From JAZREA01 sp045660545 (GTDB lineage Bacteria > Bacillota > Clostridia > Monoglobales > Firm-18), in contig JAZREA010000016.1 of NCBI GenBank assembly GCA_045660545.1, positions 1-16,149 of the forward strand: a DNA stretch of 16,149 nucleotides, written 5' to 3'. This document shows, in pieces, positions 1 to 5,832 of the stretch. The notes beneath the pieces are model-generated. The model was given only the letters and a program-made list of their open reading frames with translations, had not been told where the DNA came from and did no database searches. The position numbers were made by a program, and so were the translations under genes. Position 1 is the first letter of the stretch, and every line of letters starts with the position of its first letter.

Positions 1-273
1 TCATTGGAACTGAACCAACAACAGATAGAGAATCTATCGGAGATAATACAACAGGATGGGAAAAAGAGAGAGGAATTTATTTCGGAGATATCCCGGACGA
101 TGACTACGGAGATTCTGGATTACTCAAAAACGATGCACGAGAAGATATCGGATTTGGAGGATTTGAGAGAAGAACTGGAGAACCGCATGATGAAAATTAT
201 CATTACGGTGGGACTGACTTCGGTGGGATTGTCGGCACTGCTCTTCATGGTGCTGCAGCGCTTGCTGACATGA
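1..273 (+). CDS. Small coiled-coil protein with C-terminal membrane anchor (5' end possibly outside window)
   Basis: The frame is open from the first base to a TGA at 271-273. A TTG at position 4 could start it, but no ribosome binding site can be seen, so the gene may begin upstream. The visible 90 residues are polar and heptad-like over about residues 5-65 (many E, K, Q, I and L), which predicts a coiled coil. A hydrophobic stretch at about 66-86 (IIITVGLTSVGLSALLFMVL) follows, and a short basic tail ends the protein. This is the layout of a tail-anchored protein with a cytoplasmic coiled coil. I do not recognise the family. It lies directly upstream of two other small genes and a serine recombinase, so it probably belongs to an integrative or mobilizable element, perhaps in its mobilization module (inference). 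Its stop overlaps the next ATG (ATGA at 270-273), which implies translational coupling. Confidence 0.6.
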   Translation, partial: SLELNQQQIENLSEIIQQDGKKREEFISEISRTMTTEILDYSKTMHEKISDLEDLREELENRMMKIIITVGLTSVGLSALLFMVLQRLLT

Positions 274-500
274 TAGACTCAGGAAGTGATGATGAAGAAG
301 AACGAAAAAAGGAACAGGAAGCCAAAATGGCAGGCGGAAATCTTGGTGCATTAGTAGGTATAGGTGCAAGCATTATATCGGCACTTGTACAAAAACATGA
401 GCCTGACGAAGAGCTTATCCGTGAGCAGGAAGAAATCGAAGAAATGTTAGAAGACGAAATTGAAGATGAAGAATATATCGATTTCATGATGGGAATGTGA
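270..500 (+). CDS. Small acidic protein of unknown function, element cargo
   Basis: A 76-residue protein whose ATG overlaps the upstream stop (ATGA). No separate ribosome binding site is visible, so translation is probably coupled. The composition is extreme: acidic N-terminus (residues 1-20, rich in D and E), a short glycine-rich hydrophobic centre (about 21-40, GGNLGALVGIGASIISALV) and a very acidic C-terminal half with repeated E and D. The centre is too short and too rich in glycine to be a confident membrane helix. I do not recognise the family. It sits between the anchored coiled-coil protein and a 79-residue protein, all in one direction, upstream of the recombinase. A membrane- or DNA-associated accessory role in the element is possible but only inferred. 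The next gene has its own strong ribosome binding site. Confidence 0.5.
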   Translation: MIDSGSDDEEERKKEQEAKMAGGNLGALVGIGASIISALVQKHEPDEELIREQEEIEEMLEDEIEDEEYIDFMMGM

Positions 501-517
501 GAAAGGAGCTGAAAATA

Positions 518-757
518 ATGAAAAAACATAAGCGTTTATTACCGCCGGATTATTATGTAATATACAAGCGGATAACAAGCGAAAACAGTCCTGTGAAAAA
601 TCTTAAACGAGCATATATAGATGGCAGCAAAACTCTATATTTTGAAATCGGGGATAAGATTTTTAGAACGAAGTCACTCTATTACAGTGATGCCGATAAG
701 GATACCTCTACCCTTCAGGACAGAGTAAATAATATCATAAGCCGTGAAGTTTCTTAA
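518..757 (+). CDS. Small basic protein of unknown function next to recombinase
   Basis: A 79-residue protein starting at ATG 518. I chose this over the upstream in-frame GTG at 497 because AAAGGAG lies at 502-508, nine bases before 518, whereas the GTG has no site and overlaps the previous stop. The N-terminus is basic (MKKHKRLLPPDYYVIYK), followed by alternating hydrophobic and polar residues that suggest a small beta-rich fold, for example KTLYFEIGDKIFRTKSLYY. There is no membrane segment or cysteine motif. Small proteins of this size often precede large serine recombinases in clostridial elements, but I cannot assign it to a named family. The recombinase promoter lies in the 97 bases downstream, so this gene probably ends the upstream transcript. 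Confidence 0.6.
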   Translation: MKKHKRLLPPDYYVIYKRITSENSPVKNLKRAYIDGSKTLYFEIGDKIFRTKSLYYSDADKDTSTLQDRVNNIISREVS

Positions 758-776
758 ATAACTTCGGTGATTTATC

Positions 777-805
777 TGGATAACGGCTGTGAATTGTGGT
801 ATAAT
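777..805 (+). promoter_or_regulatory. Sigma-A-type promoter for the serine recombinase
   Basis: The -35 TGGATA (777-782) matches TTGACA at 4 of 6 positions. It is 17 bases from a perfect -10 TATAAT (800-805). Transcription would start near 812 and give a leader of about 45 bases to the ATG at 855. The -10 lies in the loop region of a long inverted repeat (782-791 with 820-829). Confidence 0.6.
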
Positions 806-829
806 CATTATAGCATTTACACAGCCGTT
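782..829. repeat. 10-bp perfect inverted repeat bracketing the recombinase -10 box
   Basis: AACGGCTGTG at 782-791 is the exact reverse complement of CACAGCCGTT at 820-829, with 28 bases between. The interval holds the TATAAT box and the likely start site. It could be an operator for autoregulation by the recombinase or another element protein, or the structure could form only in read-through RNA from upstream. Confidence 0.55.
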
Positions 830-854
830 TCCCTTAAGAGAAAGGAGAATTTAG

Positions 855-2489
855 ATGGCAAAAAGAGAAACGGTATGGATAGCAAATTTATATCTAAGGT
901 TATCCAAAGAAGATAAGCGTTCAGCAAATGCAGAAAGTATAAGTATAGAAACCCAAAGAATGAAAACATCGAATTTCGCCAACAGAAATAACATTATAAT
1001 CCGCAAGGAATATGTAGATGACGGTGAATCGGGAGTATTCTTTGAAAGACCTGAATTTCGGGCAATGATGCGAGATGACGAAGAAGGAAATGCCAACTGC
1101 ATAATCGTAAAAGATTTATCAAGACTTGGCAGAAATGATGTTCAGGCAAATCTATATTACGAGGACATTTTCATAGCAAGAGGTATTCGGTTTATTGCAA
1201 TAGATGATGGCATTGATACATACTTAAATGGTTATCAACAAATTGCAACCTTTAAGAATATGTATAATGCAATGTATCCAAGAGATATATCCGAAAAGAC
1301 GAGGTCGGCATACAAAACCAAATCGGAATCGGGTTGGTTCCTTGGCAGTAAAGCACCATACGGATATCAAAAGGACCCCAAAGACAAGCATCATCTTATA
1401 ATCGATGAAGAGGTTGCACATATTGTAAAACACATATTCGATTTAGCAAAGCAGGGCTATGGGAAAAGGAAAATAACAAAAATTCTTCACGAAGAAAAAA
1501 TCCCCACTCCTGCCGCCTATGCAAAGGCTCAAGGCATGAATCATTACTTTGCTATGACCGCACACGATGACGAATGTTATTGGTGTGATGATACTGTGGG
1601 TGATATGCTTATAAACGAAGTTTACATAGGTAATATGGTCAATCACAGAAAAGAGAAACCCTTCAAGTCAAAGAAGTTCAGGGATGTTCCAAAGGATGAA
1701 TGGATTGTGGTAGAAAATACCCATGAGCCGATAATTGATAAGCAAACTTTTGATGAAGTACAAAAATTGCTTGAAAGTCGGTCAAGAGAAACCAAAACAG
1801 GTGAAACACAAATCTTTGCAAAGATAATAAAATGTATGGATTGCAAAAAGGCCTTGGTGTTCTCCAATGCAACCAAGTCTTATGTGTGTAACACTTATAA
1901 CCTAAAGGGTAAGCAATACTGCCCATCACATTACATAAGATATGATGAATTATATGGTGTAGTCCTTGCTGACATCTATGCAAAGACTGTGATGCTTGAA
2001 ACCGACAGAGATGCCCTATACAAAGCGGCACTTAAATGCAATGAGCAAAAGATTATGGCAGAAACCAAAGACAATCAGCGAAAACTTGCAAAAGCCAACA
2101 AGAGAATCGGCGAGCTTGAACTCCTTATAAAAAAGACATATGAAAATTCCGTCTTAGGGAATTTATCAAGTGAGAGAATGGCATCGCTCCTCGCAGGATA
2201 CGAAGAAGAACAGGCAGAATTAAAAGCCGAGGCATCAAGAATAGAAAGCGAGCTTAACGAATACCACAAGTCAAAGGATAATGCCATAGACTTTGTAAAT
2301 CTGATTGAAAAGTACATAGGAATCAAAGAACTCTCATACGAGATTCTCCACGAGCTTATCGACAGAATTGAAGTCGGCGAAAAGTACGAATTTCAAGGCG
2401 AAACTTATCAGGATATAAATATCTACTACAAATTTGTCGGAACGGTTGAAATCTTAGATGATTTGTGTTATACTAAGGATGCAAGTTAA
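855..2489 (+). CDS. Large serine recombinase (TndX/TnpX-like) with zinc ribbon and DUF4368
   Basis: A 544-residue site-specific recombinase that would excise and integrate the element. Start ATG 855 has AAAGGAG at 841-847. The N-terminal resolvase domain (about 5-140) has YLRLS with catalytic Ser17 and Arg15, then KDLSRLGRN (86-94) with the two active-site arginines. The Recombinase DNA-binding domain covers about 160-300 (GSKAPYGYQ near 165-173; EVYIGNMVNH further on). The zinc ribbon has cysteines 327, 330, 345 and 356. A charged coiled coil runs from about 390 to 475, and the C-terminal 65 residues fit DUF4368, common in clostridial TndX-type recombinases. The length is close to that of TndX (533, from memory). 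All key residues are present, so it is probably active. These genes usually sit at one end of their element, so the right attachment site should lie between 2490 and about 2730. I cannot define it without the other end or an empty site. Confidence 0.93.
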   Translation: MAKRETVWIANLYLRLSKEDKRSANAESISIETQRMKTSNFANRNNIIIRKEYVDDGESGVFFERPEFRAMMRDDEEGNANCIIVKDLSRLGRNDVQANLYYEDIFIARGIRFIAIDDGIDTYLNGYQQIATFKNMYNAMYPRDISEKTRSAYKTKSESGWFLGSKAPYGYQKDPKDKHHLIIDEEVAHIVKHIFDLAKQGYGKRKITKILHEEKIPTPAAYAKAQGMNHYFAMTAHDDECYWCDDTVGDMLINEVYIGNMVNHRKEKPFKSKKFRDVPKDEWIVVENTHEPIIDKQTFDEVQKLLESRSRETKTGETQIFAKIIKCMDCKKALVFSNATKSYVCNTYNLKGKQYCPSHYIRYDELYGVVLADIYAKTVMLETDRDALYKAALKCNEQKIMAETKDNQRKLAKANKRIGELELLIKKTYENSVLGNLSSERMASLLAGYEEEQAELKAEASRIESELNEYHKSKDNAIDFVNLIEKYIGIKELSYEILHELIDRIEVGEKYEFQGETYQDINIYYKFVGTVEILDDLCYTKDAS

Positions 2490-2546
2490 TTTAAATCAAA
2501 AGTTTATGAGATAAAAGGTGCGATACAGGGCACTCCCTTAAAAAGA

Positions 2547-2605
2547 GTAACAGTCCTGTTACCTGCACCAAAATCGACAAGATTCGACAGAGTCTTGTCG
2601 ATTTT
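2547..2605 (+). terminator. Hairpins downstream of the recombinase, possible terminator
   Basis: Two hairpins follow the recombinase stop. A small one has GTAACA (2547-2552) pairing with TGTTAC (2557-2562). A strong one has a 13-bp perfect stem, 2570-2582 with 2593-2605, and a 10-base loop. The right arm ends in TTTT, followed by ACCTTTTAC. Termination here is plausible, but the T-tract is short. The same hairpins could instead be part of an element end. Confidence 0.45.
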
Positions 2606-2618
2606 ACCTTTTACCTAT

Positions 2619-2717
2619 TCACTCTTCACTATTCCCTAAAATCAAACTTGTTGATTTGAAGTAATAAGTAATATGTAATAGTGAAGAAGTGAGGTGCAAA
2701 ATCGCAAAGCGATTTTG
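2619..2717. repeat. MITE-like palindromic tract with nested hairpins
   Basis: 2619-2633 pairs with 2677-2692 over 15 bp with one extra A in the right arm. Nested inside is a 7-bp hairpin, AAATCAA (2639-2645) with TTGATTT (2651-2657). Directly after it a 9-bp perfect hairpin, 2697-2705 with 2709-2717, has an AAA loop. No protein can be read here. The sequence resembles short intergenic palindromic repeats common in Firmicutes, and it lies where the end of the integrative element is expected. Copy number elsewhere in the genome is unknown. Confidence 0.45.
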
Positions 2718-2748
2718 TTTTTAATTATTTATTTTGATTTTGCTTTTT

Positions 2749-2942
2749 GGGCAGGCTAAAAAGCCCTGGTCACCGAAAGGCGGGGGATTTCCTCGCCACT
2801 TTTTTGTTTTTAGGGGGATAAGAGCTTATTATAGACTATCTAAAACCATTGGTTTTACGGCATTTATGGGTAAATCCCATAAGAATATCCGCACCAAAAA
2901 AGGAACGACAATTTTCGTTTTGAAAGTTGTCGTTCCTTTTTT
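2749..2942 (+). ncRNA. Candidate structured non-coding RNA
   Basis: About 195 gene-free bases hold a succession of short stems. GGCT/AGCC (2754-2757, 2762-2765) closes an AAAA loop. CC-GAAA-GG (2773-2780) is a GNRA tetraloop on the plus strand. A G-rich arm (2779-2787) pairs with CCTCGCC (2791-2797). GGATA (2816-2820) pairs with TATCC (2886-2890) around two hairpins, TAAAACC/GGTTTTA (2841-2847, 2851-2857) and TTATGGG/CCCATAA (2864-2870, 2876-2882). A 21-bp terminator hairpin follows directly. The GNRA loop and the order of elements favour the plus strand. I see no convincing promoter just upstream, where the palindromic tract and element end lie. Size, isolation from genes and structure recall intergenic Firmicutes RNAs such as the raiA motif, but I cannot confirm that identity. 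A weak open frame across it does not look like protein. Confidence 0.45.
2896..2942. terminator. Strong, probably bidirectional intrinsic terminator
   Basis: A 21-bp stem, 2896-2916 with 2922-2942, contains one T-G wobble (2912/2926) and a 5-base loop. It begins with six A and ends with six T, so it can work on both strands. On plus it would end the candidate RNA. On minus it is the first strong terminator after galM, about 195 bases past the galM stop. Confidence 0.75.
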
Positions 2943-3137
2943 ACTCTTATCTATTCAGCGGGATATGCTCATATTCTAATGTGGTACAATTTAGATATAT
3001 CGCATGGTCTGTTTTTTTCATCGCTGATGCAAACTGGTTGCTTTCATTCGTATAACATCATCATTTCGTTTTCTGGCAAAGCCAAAGGTCTCCAAAAACA
3101 GTTTTTTCATTTCAGAAACAATCATATAAATACACTT
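2943..3137. other. Gene-free interval downstream of galM
   Basis: No convincing gene is present. On the minus strand a 35-codon frame (3018-3125) starts at ATG and reads like protein in places (for example LFLETFGFARKRND), but it has no ribosome binding site and no family I recognise. It may be a gene remnant. TGGC-AAA-GCCA at 3075-3085 is a minor hairpin. Otherwise I see nothing. Confidence 0.3.
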
Positions 3138-4160
3138 CTAAATAAATTTATATGCTGTAGTTGTGTCGTATTTTTCGCCCTTTTTCAAGATTCCGCAAGG
3201 GAAATGCGAAAACTTAAGTCCGTTTGGAAACGCTTGTGTTTCAAGGCAAATTCCGCTGTGCCTGGTATATACTGCGCCATCCTTACAAACAACATCTTCC
3301 TCTATAAAATTACCTGTATATACCTGCACACCGCATTGATCGGTGTACATTTCCATAACAATACCACTTTTATCGCCAATAAGAGTTGCCGACTTTCTGT
3401 AGCCTCTTCCGTTCAACACGAAATTATGGTCAAAGCCACCAAACATTCTTATCTGCTCATGATTTGATGCGAAGCACTCTCCGAGAGTTCTATTATTTAA
3501 CTCAAAGATTGTTCCCCTAACACTTAAAACCTCGCCTGTTGGCATACATTCGCTGTTGTTTGGTGTGTAGAAATCGCTGTTCACACTTAGTGTATGTTCG
3601 TCCACTACACCTGAATTGTGACCATTTAAATTAAAATATGTGTGGTTGGTCATATTAAGAACAGTATCGAAATTGCTGGTCCCTTCATAATGTATTACAA
3701 TTGAATTATCCTCGGTAAGATTATATGTGATCTTTACTCTAACTTCACCGGGATAGCCCTCCTCACCATCAGGACTGACATATTCTAAAGTAAGCTCAGG
3801 TTCAGTACCATCTTTTTCTGTGGCCCTCCATATTTTCTTGTCAAATCCCTCGTCTCCACCATGAAGATTGTTATTCCCATCATTTTGTGCCAAATTATAT
3901 ATGGCATTACCTAAGCAGAGTCTGGCATTTTCTATTCTGTTGGAATTTCTGCCGATTATTGCTCCGAAATATCCTTCATTTGTAGAATACTCATCTATAT
4001 TATCTCTGCCGAGAACAACATCTGTTTCCTTATATACCAAGCGCCTGATAATTCCGCCAAATGTGAGTATTTCTGCCTCTAAGCCATTATTGTTTTTAAG
4101 TGTATATGAGTGAACAGCCTGCCCCTTATATTCACCAAACTCTTTTTTTGTTATTGACAT
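3138..4160 (-). CDS. galM: Aldose 1-epimerase (galactose mutarotase)
   Basis: A 340-residue cytoplasmic enzyme that interconverts the alpha and beta anomers of galactose and related aldoses, the entry step of the Leloir pathway. The expected catalytic residues are present: NNLHGG with His100, NMTNHTYFNLNG with His173, GGFDHNF with Asp244 and CLETQAFPN with the general base Glu307. Their spacing matches the well-studied GalM enzymes. The length is typical and there is no signal peptide. Start ATG 4158-4160 is preceded by TAAGGAG, in which the TAA is the stop of galT. The ribosome binding site therefore overlaps the upstream stop and the two genes are one translationally coupled unit. No galK or galE is in the window. 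The likely terminator is at 2896-2942. Confidence 0.95.
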   Translation of the reverse strand: MSITKKEFGEYKGQAVHSYTLKNNNGLEAEILTFGGIIRRLVYKETDVVLGRDNIDEYSTNEGYFGAIIGRNSNRIENARLCLGNAIYNLAQNDGNNNLHGGDEGFDKKIWRATEKDGTEPELTLEYVSPDGEEGYPGEVRVKITYNLTEDNSIVIHYEGTSNFDTVLNMTNHTYFNLNGHNSGVVDEHTLSVNSDFYTPNNSECMPTGEVLSVRGTIFELNNRTLGECFASNHEQIRMFGGFDHNFVLNGRGYRKSATLIGDKSGIVMEMYTDQCGVQVYTGNFIEEDVVCKDGAVYTRHSGICLETQAFPNGLKFSHFPCGILKKGEKYDTTTAYKFI

Positions 4161-4171
4161 AGATAGTCTCC

Positions 4172-5668
4172 TTAGATCTGTTCTATAAATCTATCAAATG
4201 CCTGCATACCAAATGTATCTCTTTTATATACGCCTGCATGCTCAAGAACACTTACAAAAACTTTGCCAATTTCCTGTCTTAATATTTCATTGACATTATC
4301 CTTGTTTATTTCAGAATAATTATTCTTGAATGTTTCAACCCATGTCTTGTGTGCTGCTGTCTTTGGATTTTCACACATATCTGCACAATTAATAAGTGCG
4401 TCAGCAACTGCGTCCATTTCTTCAACAAGTCTTGATGGTAAAACAGCAAGACCCATAACTTCAATTAAACCAATATTTTCTTTCTTTATATTATGAAGTT
4501 CTTTATGGGGATGATATACCCCAAAAGGATGTTCATCCGTTGTGATATTATTTCTTAATACCAAATCCATTACATATTTACCGCCAACCATACTTGCAAT
4601 AGGTGTAATCGTGTTATGTGGTTCACCGTCTGTCTGAGCAAAGATAAATGCAGCCTCATCAGAATAGTTTTTCCAGCTAGTCAGAATTTTGTCAGATAAT
4701 TCTATAATCTTATCTTTATTCTCACTCTTTAACCTGATAACTGACATTGGCCATTTTAATCGGCTGATTTCAACATCTTCAAAGCCCTTTATATCATAAA
4801 TCTTTTCACTTTCTGCTCTTTGCATTGCGAAAGTGTGATTGCCGCCCTGAAAATGTTCATGAGTCAAAATCGAGCCGCCAACTATTGGTAAATCAGCATT
4901 TGAGCCGATGATGTAATGCGGAAACTGAGCGATAAAATCAAGTAATTTCGAAAAAACAGTCTTATCAATTACCATGGGGCTATGCTTAGAATTAAACAAT
5001 ATACAATGCTCATTATAATAAACATACGGAGAATACTGAAAGCCCCACTTTTCTTCGCATATTTCAATCGGTATAATTCTGTGATTCTGTCTTGCAGGAT
5101 GATTTATCCTTCCGCCATAACCCTCATTCTCAACACAAAGTTGACATTTAGGATAAGAGGATTGCTTCGTAAGCTTGGCAGCTGCAATAGCCTTGGGGTC
5201 TTTCTCCGGTTTTGAGCAATTAATTGTTATTTCTATTTCACCATATTCGGACTCTATATTCCATTTTATATCCTTTTTGATTCTATCTCTTCTAATGTAA
5301 TTATTATTGCAGGAAAGTTCATAAAAATAATCTGTCGCTTCTTTAGGACTTTTTTTATACTTTTCATTAAAGGTATTTATTACTGTTGATGGATATGGGG
5401 TTAATATGTCCATAATTTCAGTATCAAAAATATCTCTGTATGTGATACTGTCATCTTCAACTATTCCTTTTTCTACAGCGTAATCAGTTAGAACCTTTAA
5501 TATTTCGCCAAGCTCATTGATTGATTCGCATTTTTGGGTTGTTTCTTCATAAAAATCAAGACCAAGTTTTGTAAGTATTTTATTGCGCACATATTTTACA
5601 TCACTTTCTTCTATAAGATGTGTAAGTAAACCATAAGATATTAATTTGTCAATAGTTTTATTTATCAT
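4172..5668 (-). CDS. galT: UTP/UDP-glucose-hexose-1-phosphate uridylyltransferase, class 2
   Basis: A 498-residue GalT of the Firmicutes type, which is longer than and distinct from the 350-residue E. coli type. It exchanges UMP between UDP-glucose and galactose-1-phosphate. The active-site nucleophile motif is THEHFQGG, with His270-Glu-His272-Phe-Gln274 corresponding to the HPHxQ motif of class 1 enzymes. NHPARQNHRIIP (189-200), YNEHCILFNSKHSPM (218-232) and PHKELHNI are other family signatures. Cys175 and Cys178 form a CxxC. It is cytoplasmic, with no signal peptide. Start ATG 5666-5668 has a GAGGGTGAG site about 6 bases upstream. It is the first intact gene of the galT-galM pair. The start overlaps by one base (TAATG) the stop of a short upstream frame, as if an upstream operon gene had been lost. 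Confidence 0.94.
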   Translation of the reverse strand: MINKTIDKLISYGLLTHLIEESDVKYVRNKILTKLGLDFYEETTQKCESINELGEILKVLTDYAVEKGIVEDDSITYRDIFDTEIMDILTPYPSTVINTFNEKYKKSPKEATDYFYELSCNNNYIRRDRIKKDIKWNIESEYGEIEITINCSKPEKDPKAIAAAKLTKQSSYPKCQLCVENEGYGGRINHPARQNHRIIPIEICEEKWGFQYSPYVYYNEHCILFNSKHSPMVIDKTVFSKLLDFIAQFPHYIIGSNADLPIVGGSILTHEHFQGGNHTFAMQRAESEKIYDIKGFEDVEISRLKWPMSVIRLKSENKDKIIELSDKILTSWKNYSDEAAFIFAQTDGEPHNTITPIASMVGGKYVMDLVLRNNITTDEHPFGVYHPHKELHNIKKENIGLIEVMGLAVLPSRLVEEMDAVADALINCADMCENPKTAAHKTWVETFKNNYSEINKDNVNEILRQEIGKVFVSVLEHAGVYKRDTFGMQAFDRFIEQI

Positions 5669-5751
5669 TATTTTCTCACCCTCATAAGATATTCGTTAAC
5701 AGAACAAACATTAAGTTCCTTTATTAACTCTCGAACATTTCCGGATATGGC
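5668..5751 (-). pseudogene. Possible C-terminal remnant of a gene formerly upstream of galT
   Basis: A 27-codon frame ends in TAA at 5668-5670, overlapping the galT ATG as TAATG. It reads like real protein (RELIKELNVCSVNEYLMRVRK) but has no start codon with a binding site, and an in-frame TGA lies at 5752-5754. In an adjacent frame just upstream, EFEPYPEMF also looks protein-like, so one frameshift may join the two. I do not recognise the parent family; it does not look like the end of GalK or GalE. The one-base stop/start overlap suggests it once preceded galT in the operon. The stretch 5752-5832 holds a TACAAT-like -10 on minus (5801-5806) without a good -35, and no clear terminator for the gene upstream. 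Confidence 0.3.
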
Positions 5752-5832
5752 TCAAACTCGCATAAAAACCGGGGATTTCGTTTGCATCCAAACCTTACTT
5801 ATTGTATTTTTCTATTTGTTATTCACTAAAAT

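Noticed and set aside
855..2489. This recombinase as the cause of the spoIIID interruption
   Set aside because: It lies about 13 kb away at the end of a different element, and no shared junction sequence was seen near 2490-2530 and 15480.
2734..2979. 81-codon plus-strand frame
   Set aside because: It runs through the hairpins of the candidate RNA and the 21-bp terminator, has no ribosome binding site, and its composition does not look like protein.
3018..3125. 35-codon minus-strand frame after galM
   Set aside because: It reads somewhat like protein but lacks a ribosome binding site and a recognisable family. It is mentioned only in the gene-free interval entry.
2979..3467. 162-codon plus-strand frame
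   Set aside because: Most of it is antisense to the well-supported galM, and it has no ribosome binding site.
5752..5832. Riboswitch or strong promoter in the galT upstream region
   Set aside because: Only an isolated TACAAT on minus (5801-5806) was found, with no acceptable -35 and no stable stem structure.
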